DNA of 64,000 nt from LMUY01 sp965199165 (GTDB lineage: Bacteria > Pseudomonadota > Alphaproteobacteria > Acetobacterales > Acetobacteraceae), in the NCBI GenBank assembly GCA_965199165.1, contig OZ240681.1, positions 4,526,001 to 4,590,000 of the forward strand, in the 5' to 3' direction. Below are positions 1 to 8,251 of the stretch, one piece after another; positions within the stretch are counted from its first letter, which is position 1; the number at the start of each line of letters is the position of its first letter. A program made the translations under genes and the position numbers. The notes beneath the pieces were generated by a model, which ran no database searches, was not told where the DNA came from, and saw nothing but the letters and a program-made list of their open reading frames with translations.

Positions 1-129
1 GTGGCGCTGGACAGCAACCTGATGTTCAGCGGTCACAACGCCTATCGCTTCGCGTCCGACCCGTTCTACTCCAACGGGTTCATCCCCACGGTGAAGCAAC
101 TGGTGGAGCGTATCCTCACCGGCCGCTGA
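1..129 (+). CDS. 3' end of an unidentified protein (partial)
   Basis: The window opens inside a reading frame that encodes about 42 residues and ends in TGA at 127-129. It finishes with a run ending in VKQLVERILTGR. The first codon in the window is GTG, but nothing shows that this is the start, so the gene is treated as truncated at the edge. The fragment is too short to assign to a family. It is followed after about 50 bp by a tRNA gene on the same strand. Confidence 0.5.
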   Translation: MALDSNLMFSGHNAYRFASDPFYSNGFIPTVKQLVERILTGR

Positions 130-180
130 ACGCTCCGCACGGCTTTGCGGTGGGTGGATTCGTGCTAGTGCCCCCGTGCA

Positions 181-256
181 GGCTCCATAGCTCAGCGGAT
201 AGAGCGATCGCCTTCTAAGCGATGGGTCCCTGGTTCGAGTCCAGGTGGGGCCGCCA
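181..256 (+). tRNA. tRNA-Arg (anticodon TCT)
   Basis: The cloverleaf can be drawn by eye. The acceptor stem pairs GGCTCCA (181-187) with TGGGGCC (246-252). The D-arm is GCTC/GAGC. The anticodon stem ATCGC/GCGAT encloses the loop CTTCTAA, giving anticodon TCT, which reads AGA arginine codons. The T-arm contains GGTTCGAGTCC. The 3' CCA is encoded at 254-256. AGA is a rare codon in such GC-rich genomes. No integrase or duplicated tRNA end was seen beside it. Confidence 0.96.
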
Positions 257-267
257 AGCTGCCGTCG

Positions 268-1365
268 TCAGACGAAGCGGAAGTCAGCGGCGGTCAGCTG
301 CTGCGGCGTCACGTTGGTGAGCGTGACCTGGTGGCCGCTGCCCAGCTGGAGGTAGGTGCCAGTAGCCCCGAACGGTTGCAGCGTGCTCTGGATCGCCGCG
401 AAGTTCGGCGCCTCTTTGCTTTGGACCTGGATGACGTCCGTGAGGGGATTGAAGCCGTTGATGAAGTCGATGGCGATGCCGTTGGTCGCGGCGTTCTGAA
501 TGACTGCGACGCTCTCCGGTGCCTGGGCGATCAGCGCGTCATTGCTTAGCAGGCCATACACGAAGCTCGGGGCCGGGCCGCTGATCGTCTGCGGGCTGAT
601 GGTGGTATATTGGATCGTCTGCGGCGGTGGTCCCCCGCCGATTTCCTGGATTTGCGCCTGGACCGTGGTGAGCGGGATCCCCGATCTGAGCTCGGAGGCG
701 TCCGCCGCGATCTCTACCGGCGTCGGTATCTTTCCCGCTGGCGCGCCGGACTTTGCATAGTCCGCCGCGATATCGGCCGCGAACTCAGTACTGCTCAGCG
801 CGGCGTTGTTCAGGGCGGCGATCGTGCCGCCAGCCGACAGGACCTGCAGCTGCGTGCTCAGCTCGGCGGGGCTCGCAGCACGGTCGAGGTCATTGACGTA
901 GACGCTGTTGACCGCCTGGCTCGCCTCCGCGCTGCTGGCCAACTCGCCGTGGAGCACGGTCAGCGAGCTGCCATTGGCGAAATTCTGTTGCCAGCCTGCG
1001 ATGTCGGCACTGGTCGCGGCGCGGCCGAGGCTTGCCTGGTAGGAGGCGTTGATCGCCGCGGACGCCTCGGGAGAATAGGCGACGCTGATCTGCACGGCCG
1101 CCTGGGTGCCACCGTTGGCGAGGTAACCGACCCAAGAAACCAGGCTGGCTTGATCCACCCACCGTCCAAGGTCGGCGGCATAGATCCGGCCGATGTCGGT
1201 TTCGGACTCCACGCTCTCGGCGATGGAGGTTTCCACGGCAGCGAAGCTCACGCCGCTGTCCAGCAGGGCCTGGTAGCTTTGCAGTCCCGACGGATCGATC
1301 GGGCGACCCAGTATGGCGGGGTAGATCGCGACGAGGTCAGGATACTCGACGGTGTTGATCGGCAT
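268..1365 (-). CDS. DUF4214 repeat protein
   Basis: A 365-residue protein whose N-terminal 220 or so residues hold successive copies of the DUF4214 pattern: an aromatic residue, LGR, then D or A, then a tryptophan or glutamine helix (for example LGRPIDPSGLQSY, LGRAATSADIAGW). DUF4214 repeats occur in secreted or surface proteins, including S-layer and RTX-like proteins. The C-terminal 130 residues are rich in T, Q and N and look like a beta domain with a GF-N-P-D-I motif reminiscent of secreted-protein C-termini. No classical signal peptide is seen. The ATG at 1365 is chosen because longer frames would overlap the neighbouring ABC-F gene. Function unknown. Confidence 0.75.
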   Translation of the reverse strand: MPINTVEYPDLVAIYPAILGRPIDPSGLQSYQALLDSGVSFAAVETSIAESVESETDIGRIYAADLGRWVDQASLVSWVGYLANGGTQAAVQISVAYSPEASAAINASYQASLGRAATSADIAGWQQNFANGSSLTVLHGELASSAEASQAVNSVYVNDLDRAASPAELSTQLQVLSAGGTIAALNNAALSSTEFAADIAADYAKSGAPAGKIPTPVEIAADASELRSGIPLTTVQAQIQEIGGGPPPQTIQYTTISPQTISGPAPSFVYGLLSNDALIAQAPESVAVIQNAATNGIAIDFINGFNPLTDVIQVQSKEAPNFAAIQSTLQPFGATGTYLQLGSGHQVTLTNVTPQQLTAADFRFV

Positions 1366-1435
1366 GGAAGACCCCCGCAGCACTCGGCCTCTACTCCTAC
1401 CCGGGAAATCAAGCGCCGGTAAGCCTCGGGCTGCG

Positions 1436-2923
1436 TCACGACCCGGCAGCGTCAACCTCGCGCACCGCGCCTCCCTGGATCAACAGGAAGCGCGTGCCGA
1501 CCGCCTGGACGAACCGGCGGTCGTGCGAGACCAGGACGCAGGTGGCGCCTTGAGCGAGCAACTCCCGTTCGAGCTGCTCCTGGCCGGGTATGTCGACGTG
1601 GTTCGTCGGCTCGTCCAACAGGTAGAAGTTCGGCTCTGCCAGGCGAAGCGCCAGCAGGCCCAGCCGCGCCTTCTGCCCGGGTGACAGGCGGCCGATCGGG
1701 CGGGTCTGCGCTTCGATGCCGAGCCCGGCACCGGCGAGCAGACCCGTCGCCTGGCCATCGCCGACACCGGGATGCGCGGCGATCAGGCGGTGCGGCGTCT
1801 GGCCGTCCGCAAGCTGCGCCATGCCCTGGTCGGCGTAGCCCAGCACCACGCTGGGGCTGACCTGCAGGCCGGGCACCGCCTCCTGCGTCGCGCGGCGCAG
1901 GAGGCGGATGAGCTGCGTCTTGCCCGCACCGTTCGGACCCAGCAGCACCAGCCGGTCCCCCTGGCGAAGGTCCAGGCGGTCGATGCGGAACAGCCGTTGC
2001 CCGCCCGGGGCAGTGACCTGAAGGTCGCGGACGGCCGCCAGCACCTTGGCATGGGTGGTGCGGCTGGCCAGGCGGATGTCGCCGTGCCGCTCCGTATGCG
2101 CCGGGCGCAGGGTGGCTTCCAGGCGTTCGGCACGGTCGCGCAGTTGCATGGATTTCTTCTGCAGCAGGTCGCTGCCGCTGTTGACGCCGATGTTGCGCAG
2201 CTCGCCGGCATTGCGGCGCAGGCGGCCGACCTCCTTGGCATCCTTGGCATGCTTGCGATCCTGTGCCGCGTCGTCCTCGGCGAGCAGGCTGCGGGCCGTG
2301 CTGTAGGGGTGCGCGTAGAGGCGGCTTGACCCTGGCCGCAGGAACAGGGTGTGGGTGGTGCAGGCATCCAGGAAGCTGCGGTCGTGGCTGGCCACCAGCA
2401 TCGGCGTGCGGGACGCCGGGCCGATGATCCAGCGCTCCAGCAAGGCGATCTTCTCCACGTCCAGGTGGTTTGTCGGCTCGTCCAGCAGCAGCGCGTCCGG
2501 TTCCGTGATCCACGCGCGCGCCAGCAGCGCCAGCCGCTGCCAGCCGCCGCTGAGCGCGGCCAGCGGGCGGTCGCGCAGAGACTCGGGGGTGGCGAACTCA
2601 TCCAGTACCCCGCCCACGCGCCACGCCTCGTGCACGCGTGCGGCCGTGGGCAGGGCCCGGCGCACCGCCTCGTGCAAGGTCAGGCCGAGCAGGGCGGGCG
2701 GCAGGTCCTGCTCGACGAAGCCGAGGCTGGCGCCGCGGGAGAGCACGACGCTGCCCATGTCCGGCTCGGCAAGGCCGGCGACGCAGCGCAGCAGGGTGGA
2801 CTTGCCGGCGCCGTTCGCGGCGACCAGGCCGACCCGGTCTCCGGGACCGAAGCTGACGGTGATGTTCTGGAACAGGGGACGCGGCGTGACGACGCCAAGA
2901 TCGCGCAAGCTGATGAGGGCCAT
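1436..2923 (-). CDS. ABC-F family ATP-binding protein
   Basis: A 495-residue cytoplasmic protein with two ABC ATPase domains and no membrane segment, the hallmark of the ABC-F family (Uup, EttA, YheS, antibiotic-resistance ARE proteins) that acts on ribosomes. Domain 1 has Walker A GANGAGKS, signature LSGGWQ and Walker B LLLDEPTNHLD. Domain 2 has GPNGAGKTQ, LSPGQK and LLDEPTNHVD. The interdomain linker carries a charged, arginine-rich stretch as in other ABC-F proteins. Which subfamily it belongs to cannot be decided by eye. The start at 2923 puts the first residues directly on the first ABC domain. Confidence 0.9.
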   Translation of the reverse strand: MALISLRDLGVVTPRPLFQNITVSFGPGDRVGLVAANGAGKSTLLRCVAGLAEPDMGSVVLSRGASLGFVEQDLPPALLGLTLHEAVRRALPTAARVHEAWRVGGVLDEFATPESLRDRPLAALSGGWQRLALLARAWITEPDALLLDEPTNHLDVEKIALLERWIIGPASRTPMLVASHDRSFLDACTTHTLFLRPGSSRLYAHPYSTARSLLAEDDAAQDRKHAKDAKEVGRLRRNAGELRNIGVNSGSDLLQKKSMQLRDRAERLEATLRPAHTERHGDIRLASRTTHAKVLAAVRDLQVTAPGGQRLFRIDRLDLRQGDRLVLLGPNGAGKTQLIRLLRRATQEAVPGLQVSPSVVLGYADQGMAQLADGQTPHRLIAAHPGVGDGQATGLLAGAGLGIEAQTRPIGRLSPGQKARLGLLALRLAEPNFYLLDEPTNHVDIPGQEQLERELLAQGATCVLVSHDRRFVQAVGTRFLLIQGGAVREVDAAGS

Positions 2924-3241
2924 GGGAGTTTATCCGTTCGGACGCCGCCGATTGGGCGGGCGGATGCAAGGAGGGCAGTCCGGAACGGAAGCGGCTTGGC
3001 TCCAGGCGGTGCTGCCCTGCGAAAGACCTATCGCAGGGCGGAAACGGGACCTCTGGGATGGTGCTGGTTGTACGCGTGCATCCAGCCCCCCTGACCTGGC
3101 ATTGAGTGATCTCTCTGTAATGGTAACGGGATCAGCCTGGCAAGGGCCGGTTGAAGTTATGACACGGTAGCTGCTCACTAGTCAGCCCAGCGCTAGCGGG
3201 ACCTTCACAGATACTGCGTCTCTACGACAGGAGACAAGGCG
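2924..3241. other. Intergenic region, no gene recognised
   Basis: About 320 bp between the ABC-F start and a decayed DUF4160 fragment. Frames on both strands here are short and do not resemble known proteins. No convincing promoter, hairpin or repeat was found. Confidence 0.5.
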
Positions 3242-3424
3242 ATCTACCCCAACGACCACGCCCGGCCCATGTGCACGTGGGTGCAGGTTGCGTGGTGGTG
3301 GTCAACCTGGGTGGCATGGAGGTCCGCGAGACTATCCACGCTGACGACCGGACCGCCAACGAGGTACCGCGCCAACTTGCACCCCATCAGGACGCGCTGC
3401 TGGCCGAGTGGGAGAGGCTCCACG
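3242..3424 (+). pseudogene. Frameshifted 3' fragment of a DUF4160 gene
   Basis: Two neighbouring frames together spell a DUF4160 protein. The first, from 3242, reads IYPNDHARP. At about 3265 the homology moves to the next frame with AHVHVGAG and ends in LLAEWERLHG before TGA at 3422-3424. DUF4160 proteins normally have IYPNDH..P.HVHV and end in EWxxIHG. The N-terminal residues expected before IYPNDH are absent and the shift lies inside the most conserved motif, so the gene is decayed. It is followed by a remnant of its usual partner family. Assignment is from remembered family motifs. Confidence 0.7.
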
Positions 3425-3430
3425 GCTGAA

Positions 3431-3553
3431 ATGACGCCCGAACAGTGCCCGGAAGCTCAGGCGCGCGGCGAGGCCAGGAGCGCCGCCAAGACCGCGGCTG
3501 TGCGCGAGAACGGACGCAGAGGCGGACGACCGCGGAACGCAGCAGCCGGATAG
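3431..3553 (+). pseudogene. DUF2442-type protein with its middle deleted
   Basis: A 40-codon frame joins two pieces that are normally far apart in DUF2442 proteins: the N-terminal start MTPEQ..EA.ARGEA and the C-terminal tail AAK.AA.RENGRRGGRPR. The central domain of some 80-100 residues is missing, so this is an internal in-frame deletion. It starts 6 bp after the stop of the DUF4160 fragment, the usual DUF4160-DUF2442 order. The remaining peptide is basic and could be translated, but it lacks the family fold. Confidence 0.65.
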
Positions 3554-3701
3554 CTGGATCGCGCCCATACCGCTGGGAGCCGGACTTGCATGTCGCCGAC
3601 AAACGCCCCCTCCCCATCCATCTCAGACATCCCAGGTGAAACACCAGGGCATCGCAGTCGCGCGTCCCCATGCAGCGTCGGCGTCGATGCCGGCGTGTGG
3701 C

Positions 3702-4526
3702 TCAGCCGTCGAACAGCACCGCCGATAGCGCGTCGAAGCTGGCTTGGTCCGACGTGCAGATCAGGCCGCCGCCGACGTCTGCGGCTGTCAGCGGCGAGCC
3801 GTCGAAATGGGCGGAGAAGCCGCCGGCCTCCTGATGCAGCAGCCAACCCGGCAGGTGGTCCCAGGGCAGCAGCCGGTTGAACACCATGTAGTCGGCCTTC
3901 CCGCCCGCCAGCATGCGGTACTGGTGCGCCGCACAGCGGTAGTCGCAGGACACGCCCAGGGCCGGGAGGTTGCGCAACACGGTGCCGCGCATCGGCTCCG
4001 GCATGTAGCGCCACGACACGCATCCGGTCATCACCGCCGGTGCAACCGGAGCGGCAACGCGCAGGCGAGTGCGTCCACCCTCCGCGGCCGCCATCCAGGC
4101 GCCTTCGCCCAGCAGCGCCGTCGCAGTGGTGTCGCCCACCGGGTCGTGGATCGCGCCCGCCACGACGCGGCCGCCCACCACGGCCGCGGCCATGACGCCG
4201 AACAGCGGCAGCCCGGCGACGTAGTTCGCGGTCCCGTCAATCGGGTCGACCACGAACGCCAGATCGGCACCGGCCAGGCGCCCGAGCAGCCCGGGATCGG
4301 CGGCGCAGGCTTCCTCCCCCACCACCAGGCAGCCGGGGAACAGGCGGTGCAGGCCGCGGGTGATGACCACCTCCGCCGCCACATCCGCCTCGGTCACCAG
4401 GTCGGATGGGCCGGACTTCTCGTGCACCATGTCCGGCCGCAGCTTGCGGAAGCGGGGCATGATCTCCGCGCGGGCCGTGGAGCGCAGCAGCTCGACCACC
4501 TGGCCCCAGCCGGCGTCATCGATCAT
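3702..4526 (-). CDS. Inositol monophosphatase family protein
   Basis: A 274-residue Mg-dependent phosphatase of the IMPase/FBPase fold. The metal-binding motif VVDPIDGTANYVAG is present, preceded by the conserved EE site (GEEACAAD), and the C-terminal WDHLPGWLL..EAGG motif supplies the last metal aspartate. Candidate substrates are inositol-1-phosphate, histidinol phosphate or 3'-phosphoadenosine nucleotides; the sequence does not settle which. Its ATG at 4526 overlaps the end of hflX, so it is probably the last gene of an hfq-hflX-IMPase unit. Confidence 0.85.
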   Translation of the reverse strand: MIDDAGWGQVVELLRSTARAEIMPRFRKLRPDMVHEKSGPSDLVTEADVAAEVVITRGLHRLFPGCLVVGEEACAADPGLLGRLAGADLAFVVDPIDGTANYVAGLPLFGVMAAAVVGGRVVAGAIHDPVGDTTATALLGEGAWMAAAEGGRTRLRVAAPVAPAVMTGCVSWRYMPEPMRGTVLRNLPALGVSCDYRCAAHQYRMLAGGKADYMVFNRLLPWDHLPGWLLHQEAGGFSAHFDGSPLTAADVGGGLICTSDQASFDALSAVLFDG

Positions 4527-5683
4527 GCCAGGTGTTCGAACCGCGCCCGGTCGGCCGGCAGCAGGCGCACGCGCAGCCGGATCGCGTCGTCCTCGTCCGC
4601 ACGGGCCAGCACCTCGCCATGCTGGTACAGCCAGGCGATGCGGGCGCCGTCCTGCGGCGGGATGCTGTAATCCGCCTGCTCCATGCCGGCAGCGATGCGT
4701 TCGTCGATCCTGGCGAGCAGCGCAGGGATTCCCTCGCCCGTCACGGCGGAAATCGGCACGGCACCATCGCGGACCGGCACCTGGGCGATGCCGCCCAGCA
4801 GGTCCGCCTTGTTCAGCACCTCGACCGTGCGGCTGCGCCAGTCGTCATCCAGCGTGCCGTCCTTCTCCATGCCTTCCAGCACGGCGAGGACATCGGCCCG
4901 CTGCGCCGCGCTGTCGGGATGGGCCACGTCGCGCACGTGCAGGATCACGTCCGCTTCCGCCACCTCCTCCAGCGTGGCGCGGAACGCCGCCACCAGCTCG
5001 GTGGGCAGTTCGCTGATGAAGCCCACCGTGTCCGACAGGATCGCCCGGCGGCCAGAGGGCAGGCGCAGCCCGCGCATCGTGGGATCCAGCGTGGCGAACA
5101 GCTGGTCCTCCGCGTGCACCGCGGCCCCGGTCAGTTCGTTGAACAGCGTCGACTTCCCGGCGTTGGTGTAGCCGACCAACGCCGCCACCGGGAACGGCAC
5201 GCGCGTGCGGGCGCTGCGGTGCAGGCCGCGGGTGCGGCGCACCTGCTCCAAGTCCTTCTTCAGCCGGACGATGCGGTCGGTGATCAGGCGCCGGTCCGCC
5301 TCGATCTGCGTCTCGCCCGGGCCGCCCAGGAAGCCGAAGCCGCCCCGCTGCCGCTCGAGGTGGGTCCAGGACCGCACGAGCCGGCTGCGTTGGTAGTCCA
5401 GATGCGCCAGTTCGACTTGCAGCGCGCCTTCCTTGGTGCGGGCGCGCTCCCCGAAGATGTCGAGGATCAATCCGGTGCGGTCGATGACCTTGCAGCCCCA
5501 GTCACGCTCCAGGTTGCGTTGCTGCACCGGGGAGAGCTCGGCGTCCACGACGGCGACCTCCACCTCCTCCGCCCGCATGGCTTCGCCCTGCGCTGCGGCC
5601 TGCCCTTCGCCCAGCAGGGTGGAGGAGCGCCGTGTGCGCAGCGGCAGCACGGCGGTGTGCACCACCACCAGGCCGATCGACAT
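4523..5683 (-). CDS. hflX: GTPase HflX
   Basis: A ribosome-associated GTPase. The HflX N-terminal domain is followed by the coiled region with GGPGETQIEADRR and then the G domain: G1 GYTNAGKSTL, G3 DTVGF and G4 NKAD. HflX rescues or splits stalled 70S ribosomes, especially under heat stress. From the ATG at 5683 the protein has 386 residues, but homology continues upstream in frame to about 5788 (a stretch including RAAVILPWERP and LAEAVGLA) without any ATG, GTG or TTG before the in-frame stop at 5816-5818. The real start may therefore be a rare codon overlapping the end of hfq. Confidence 0.92.
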   Translation of the reverse strand: MSIGLVVVHTAVLPLRTRRSSTLLGEGQAAAQGEAMRAEEVEVAVVDAELSPVQQRNLERDWGCKVIDRTGLILDIFGERARTKEGALQVELAHLDYQRSRLVRSWTHLERQRGGFGFLGGPGETQIEADRRLITDRIVRLKKDLEQVRRTRGLHRSARTRVPFPVAALVGYTNAGKSTLFNELTGAAVHAEDQLFATLDPTMRGLRLPSGRRAILSDTVGFISELPTELVAAFRATLEEVAEADVILHVRDVAHPDSAAQRADVLAVLEGMEKDGTLDDDWRSRTVEVLNKADLLGGIAQVPVRDGAVPISAVTGEGIPALLARIDERIAAGMEQADYSIPPQDGARIAWLYQHGEVLARADEDDAIRLRVRLLPADRARFEHLA

Positions 5684-5795
5684 CGCAAGGCCGACCGCCT
5701 CCGCGAGCCGGGCCTCCGCCGCGCGCGGGGCTTCGGCTCGGTCCGGCCGCTCCCATGGAAGGATGACGGCCGCCCGCGTGGGGCGGGCCGTTGCG

Positions 5796-6098
5796 TCAGA
5801 CCGCTGCGTCGGCAGTCAGCATCTCCCGCGCCATCGTGGTCGAGGTCGGAGCAGCCGCATCGGCCTTTGCCGCATCGAACAGCTGGATCGGGGCGCCCGG
5901 CATCACGGTGCTGATCGCATGCTTGTAGACGAGTTGGGTGTGCCCATCGCGGCGGAGCAGCACGGAGAAATTGTCGAACCAGGTGATGATGCCCTGGAGC
6001 TTCACGCCGTTCACCAGGAATACCGTGACGGGAGCCTTGCTCTTGCGAACGTGGTTCAGGAACACGTCCTGCACGTTCTGCGTCTTCTCATTGGCCAT
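5796..6098 (-). CDS. hfq: RNA chaperone Hfq
   Basis: A 100-residue Hfq. The Sm1 motif (NVQDVFLNHVRKSKAPVTVF) and Sm2 motif (YKHAISTVMP) are intact, followed by a short flexible tail. Hfq forms a hexameric ring that pairs small RNAs with mRNAs. The ATG at 6098 is chosen because MANEKTQNVQD is the conserved N-terminus and an AGGA sequence lies about 9 bases upstream. The frame is open further upstream, but that part has no homology. It directly precedes hflX, the usual alphaproteobacterial order. Confidence 0.97.
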   Translation of the reverse strand: MANEKTQNVQDVFLNHVRKSKAPVTVFLVNGVKLQGIITWFDNFSVLLRRDGHTQLVYKHAISTVMPGAPIQLFDAAKADAAAPTSTTMAREMLTADAAV

Positions 6099-6231
6099 GA
6101 TGCCAATCCTTATGTTGTTGTTGTTCCAGTCAAGCCTGTCGTTTTTGACACCGAACCGGGCACACAGGTCCCGGCCGCGCCGCGCGAATGTAGCGTTCTG
6201 CCGGGTCAACGCAAGCGTCATGGAGGCTGAC

Positions 6232-7101
6232 TTATCCCGCGGCGTTCGCCATGCCGCCAGCATGGCGTGCAAACATCGCGAACAGCCGGCGCGTCACCGG
6301 GCCGACCTCGCCATCGCCCACGGGGGCGCCATCCAGCCGCGTGACCGGCTTGACGAAGGAGGTGGCGCTGGTGAGGAAGATCTCCCGTGCCGAGCGCAGT
6401 TCCGCCTCGCTGACCGCACGCTCCTCCCCTTCCAGGCCGGCCTCCGCCATCTGCGCCAGCAGCGAGGCGCGGGTGCAGCCGGGCAGGATGGCGTGGCTCA
6501 GCACGCGCGTCCGCAGCACGCCGGCGGCGTCGACCACCCAAACCGTGGTCGATGACCCCTCCGTCACCATCCCGTCGCGGTCGATGAGGATCGCCTCGTA
6601 GGCGCCAGCCTCCCGTGCCGCCTGCTTGGCCAGCACGTTGGGCAGCAGCCCGGTGGACTTGATGTCGCACCGCCCCCAACGCTGGTCCGGCGCGGAGATC
6701 GCGCTGGAGGCCCAACTGTCGGGGTCCGTCGGGAAGGGCGGGGTGCGGCGGCAGGTCACCACCATGGCGGCCGGGATCAGGCGGGCCGGGAAGGCGTGGT
6801 CCCGCCGGGCGACCCCGCGGGTCACCTGCATGTAGACCAGTCCGGTTTGCAAGCGATTGCGGCGGGTGACTTCGCGGATGACGTGCAGCATGGCTGCCCG
6901 TCCCATCGGCGGCGCGATGCCGATCTCGCCCAGCGAACGCTCGAGCCGCCGCATGTGCAGGTCCTCGTCCACGAAGCGGCCCCCGGTCAGGTACAGCACC
7001 TCGTAGACGCCGTCGGCGAACTGGTAGCCGCGGTCCTCCACGTTCACGCTGGCTTCGGATTGCGGCACGTAGCGGCCGTTGACGTAGGCGATCCGGCTCA
7101 C
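6232..7101 (-). CDS. D-amino-acid transaminase (class IV)
   Basis: A 289-residue PLP enzyme of fold type IV. The N-terminus YVNGRYVPQSEASVNVEDRG is typical of D-alanine/D-amino-acid aminotransferases. The PLP-binding lysine lies in IKSTGLLPNVLAKQAA, and the later EGSSTTVWVV loop binds the cofactor phosphate. It would interconvert D-amino acids and 2-oxo acids, feeding D-glutamate or D-alanine metabolism. A branched-chain aminotransferase or ADC lyase is less likely given the N-terminus. The start is a GTG at 7101. It lies downstream of a dipeptide transporter pair but is separated from it by a palindromic repeat. Confidence 0.85.
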   Translation of the reverse strand: MSRIAYVNGRYVPQSEASVNVEDRGYQFADGVYEVLYLTGGRFVDEDLHMRRLERSLGEIGIAPPMGRAAMLHVIREVTRRNRLQTGLVYMQVTRGVARRDHAFPARLIPAAMVVTCRRTPPFPTDPDSWASSAISAPDQRWGRCDIKSTGLLPNVLAKQAAREAGAYEAILIDRDGMVTEGSSTTVWVVDAAGVLRTRVLSHAILPGCTRASLLAQMAEAGLEGEERAVSEAELRSAREIFLTSATSFVKPVTRLDGAPVGDGEVGPVTRRLFAMFARHAGGMANAAG

Positions 7102-7134
7102 GGTCCAAACTCCTCCATTCTAGCCACTCCCGCC

Positions 7135-7228
7135 GCGTAGCCCGTATGAGCCCTCGCTCATGCGGGACCGCGGATCGAGCCTGGTGGCCCTCCCTCCCCG
7201 CATTCGCTTGCGCGAATACGGGCTACGC
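7135..7228. repeat. Dispersed palindromic repeat (TAGCCCGTAT family)
   Basis: A 13-bp perfect inverted repeat, GCGTAGCCCGTAT at 7135-7147 and its complement at 7216-7228, encloses a second hairpin-forming stretch (ATGAGCCCTCGCTCAT at 7145-7160). Repeats built on GTAGCCCG.../...CGGGCTAC are common dispersed elements between genes in proteobacteria. Related elements occur at 38355-38378 and as a half-site near 13490-13515. It could act as a bidirectional terminator or mRNA stabiliser between dppB and the transaminase. Confidence 0.7.
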
Positions 7229-7239
7229 CAAGTTCGCGC

Positions 7240-8247
7240 TCATCGCCGTAGGCGTGGGTTCAACACACCGTACAGCACGTCCACGCCCAGGTTGACCAGC
7301 ATGACCAGGATGGCGATCAGCAGCGTGCCGCCCTGCAGCACGTTGTAGTCGCGGCGTTGCACGCTCTCCACCAGCCAGTGCCCGACGCCGGGCCAGGAGA
7401 ACACCGTCTCCGTCAAGATGGCGCCGCCCAGCAGGGAGCCGACCTGCAGGCCCAGCACCGTCACCACGGGGATCAGCGCGTTGCGCAATGCGTGCACCAC
7501 GACCACCCGGCCAGGTGACAGCCCCTTGGCCCGGGCGGTGCGGACGTAGTCCTCGCCCAGCACCTCCAGCATGGCAGACCGCGTCATGCGGGCGATGGTG
7601 GCCAGCGGGATGGTGCCCAGCACGACCGTGGGCAGGATCAGGTGCCGCACGGTGGACCCGAAGGCGCCCTTGTCGTCGCTGTAGAACAGGCTGTCGATCA
7701 GCAGGAAGCCGGTATGCGGCTCGACGTAGTAGAGCTCGTCGATCCGCCCGGACACCGGGGTCCAGCCCAGCGCCACGGAGAACACCAGGATCGCCATCAG
7801 CCCCCACCAGAAGATCGGCATGGAGGCGCCCGTCACCGAGATGCCGATCAGCCCGTAATCCAAGGGCGTGCCCCGCCGCACCGCCGCGACCACCCCAAGC
7901 GGCAACCCGAGCAACACGGCGAACGCCATCGCGCACACCCCAAGCTCGACCGTGGCGGGGAAGAAGGTGGTGAACTCGGTCCAAACGCTTTCCTGCGTCA
8001 CCAACGAGCGGCCCATGTCGCCGCGCAGCAGCTGCCCCTCGTAATCGACGAACTGCTTCCACAGCGGCTGGTCCAGCCCCAGCTCGTGCCGGAAATACGC
8101 CAGCCGCTCCGGCGAGATGCCATGCTCCCCGGTGCGCACCTCGATCGGGTCGCCCGGTACTGCGTGCACCAGCAGGAAGCCCAGCAGCGTCACGCCGACC
8201 AGCGTCGGGACGATCAGCGCCAGCCGCCGGGCCAGCAGGCGGAACAC
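7240..8247 (-). CDS. Dipeptide/oligopeptide ABC transporter permease (DppB type)
   Basis: A 335-residue inner-membrane protein of the DppB/OppB family. The N-terminal helix LALIVPTLVGVTLLGFLLVH and the periplasmic HAVPGDP motif are characteristic, and about six transmembrane helices follow. The EAA loop that contacts the ATPase appears as EDYVRTARAKGLSPGRV. The start is GTG at 8247, 4 bp after the binding-protein stop, so the two genes are coupled. The matching dppC, dppD and dppF genes are not adjacent. A complete CDF set lies 4-8 kb away on the same strand. Confidence 0.9.
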   Translation of the reverse strand: MFRLLARRLALIVPTLVGVTLLGFLLVHAVPGDPIEVRTGEHGISPERLAYFRHELGLDQPLWKQFVDYEGQLLRGDMGRSLVTQESVWTEFTTFFPATVELGVCAMAFAVLLGLPLGVVAAVRRGTPLDYGLIGISVTGASMPIFWWGLMAILVFSVALGWTPVSGRIDELYYVEPHTGFLLIDSLFYSDDKGAFGSTVRHLILPTVVLGTIPLATIARMTRSAMLEVLGEDYVRTARAKGLSPGRVVVVHALRNALIPVVTVLGLQVGSLLGGAILTETVFSWPGVGHWLVESVQRRDYNVLQGGTLLIAILVMLVNLGVDVLYGVLNPRLRR

Positions 8248-8251
8248 CCCG

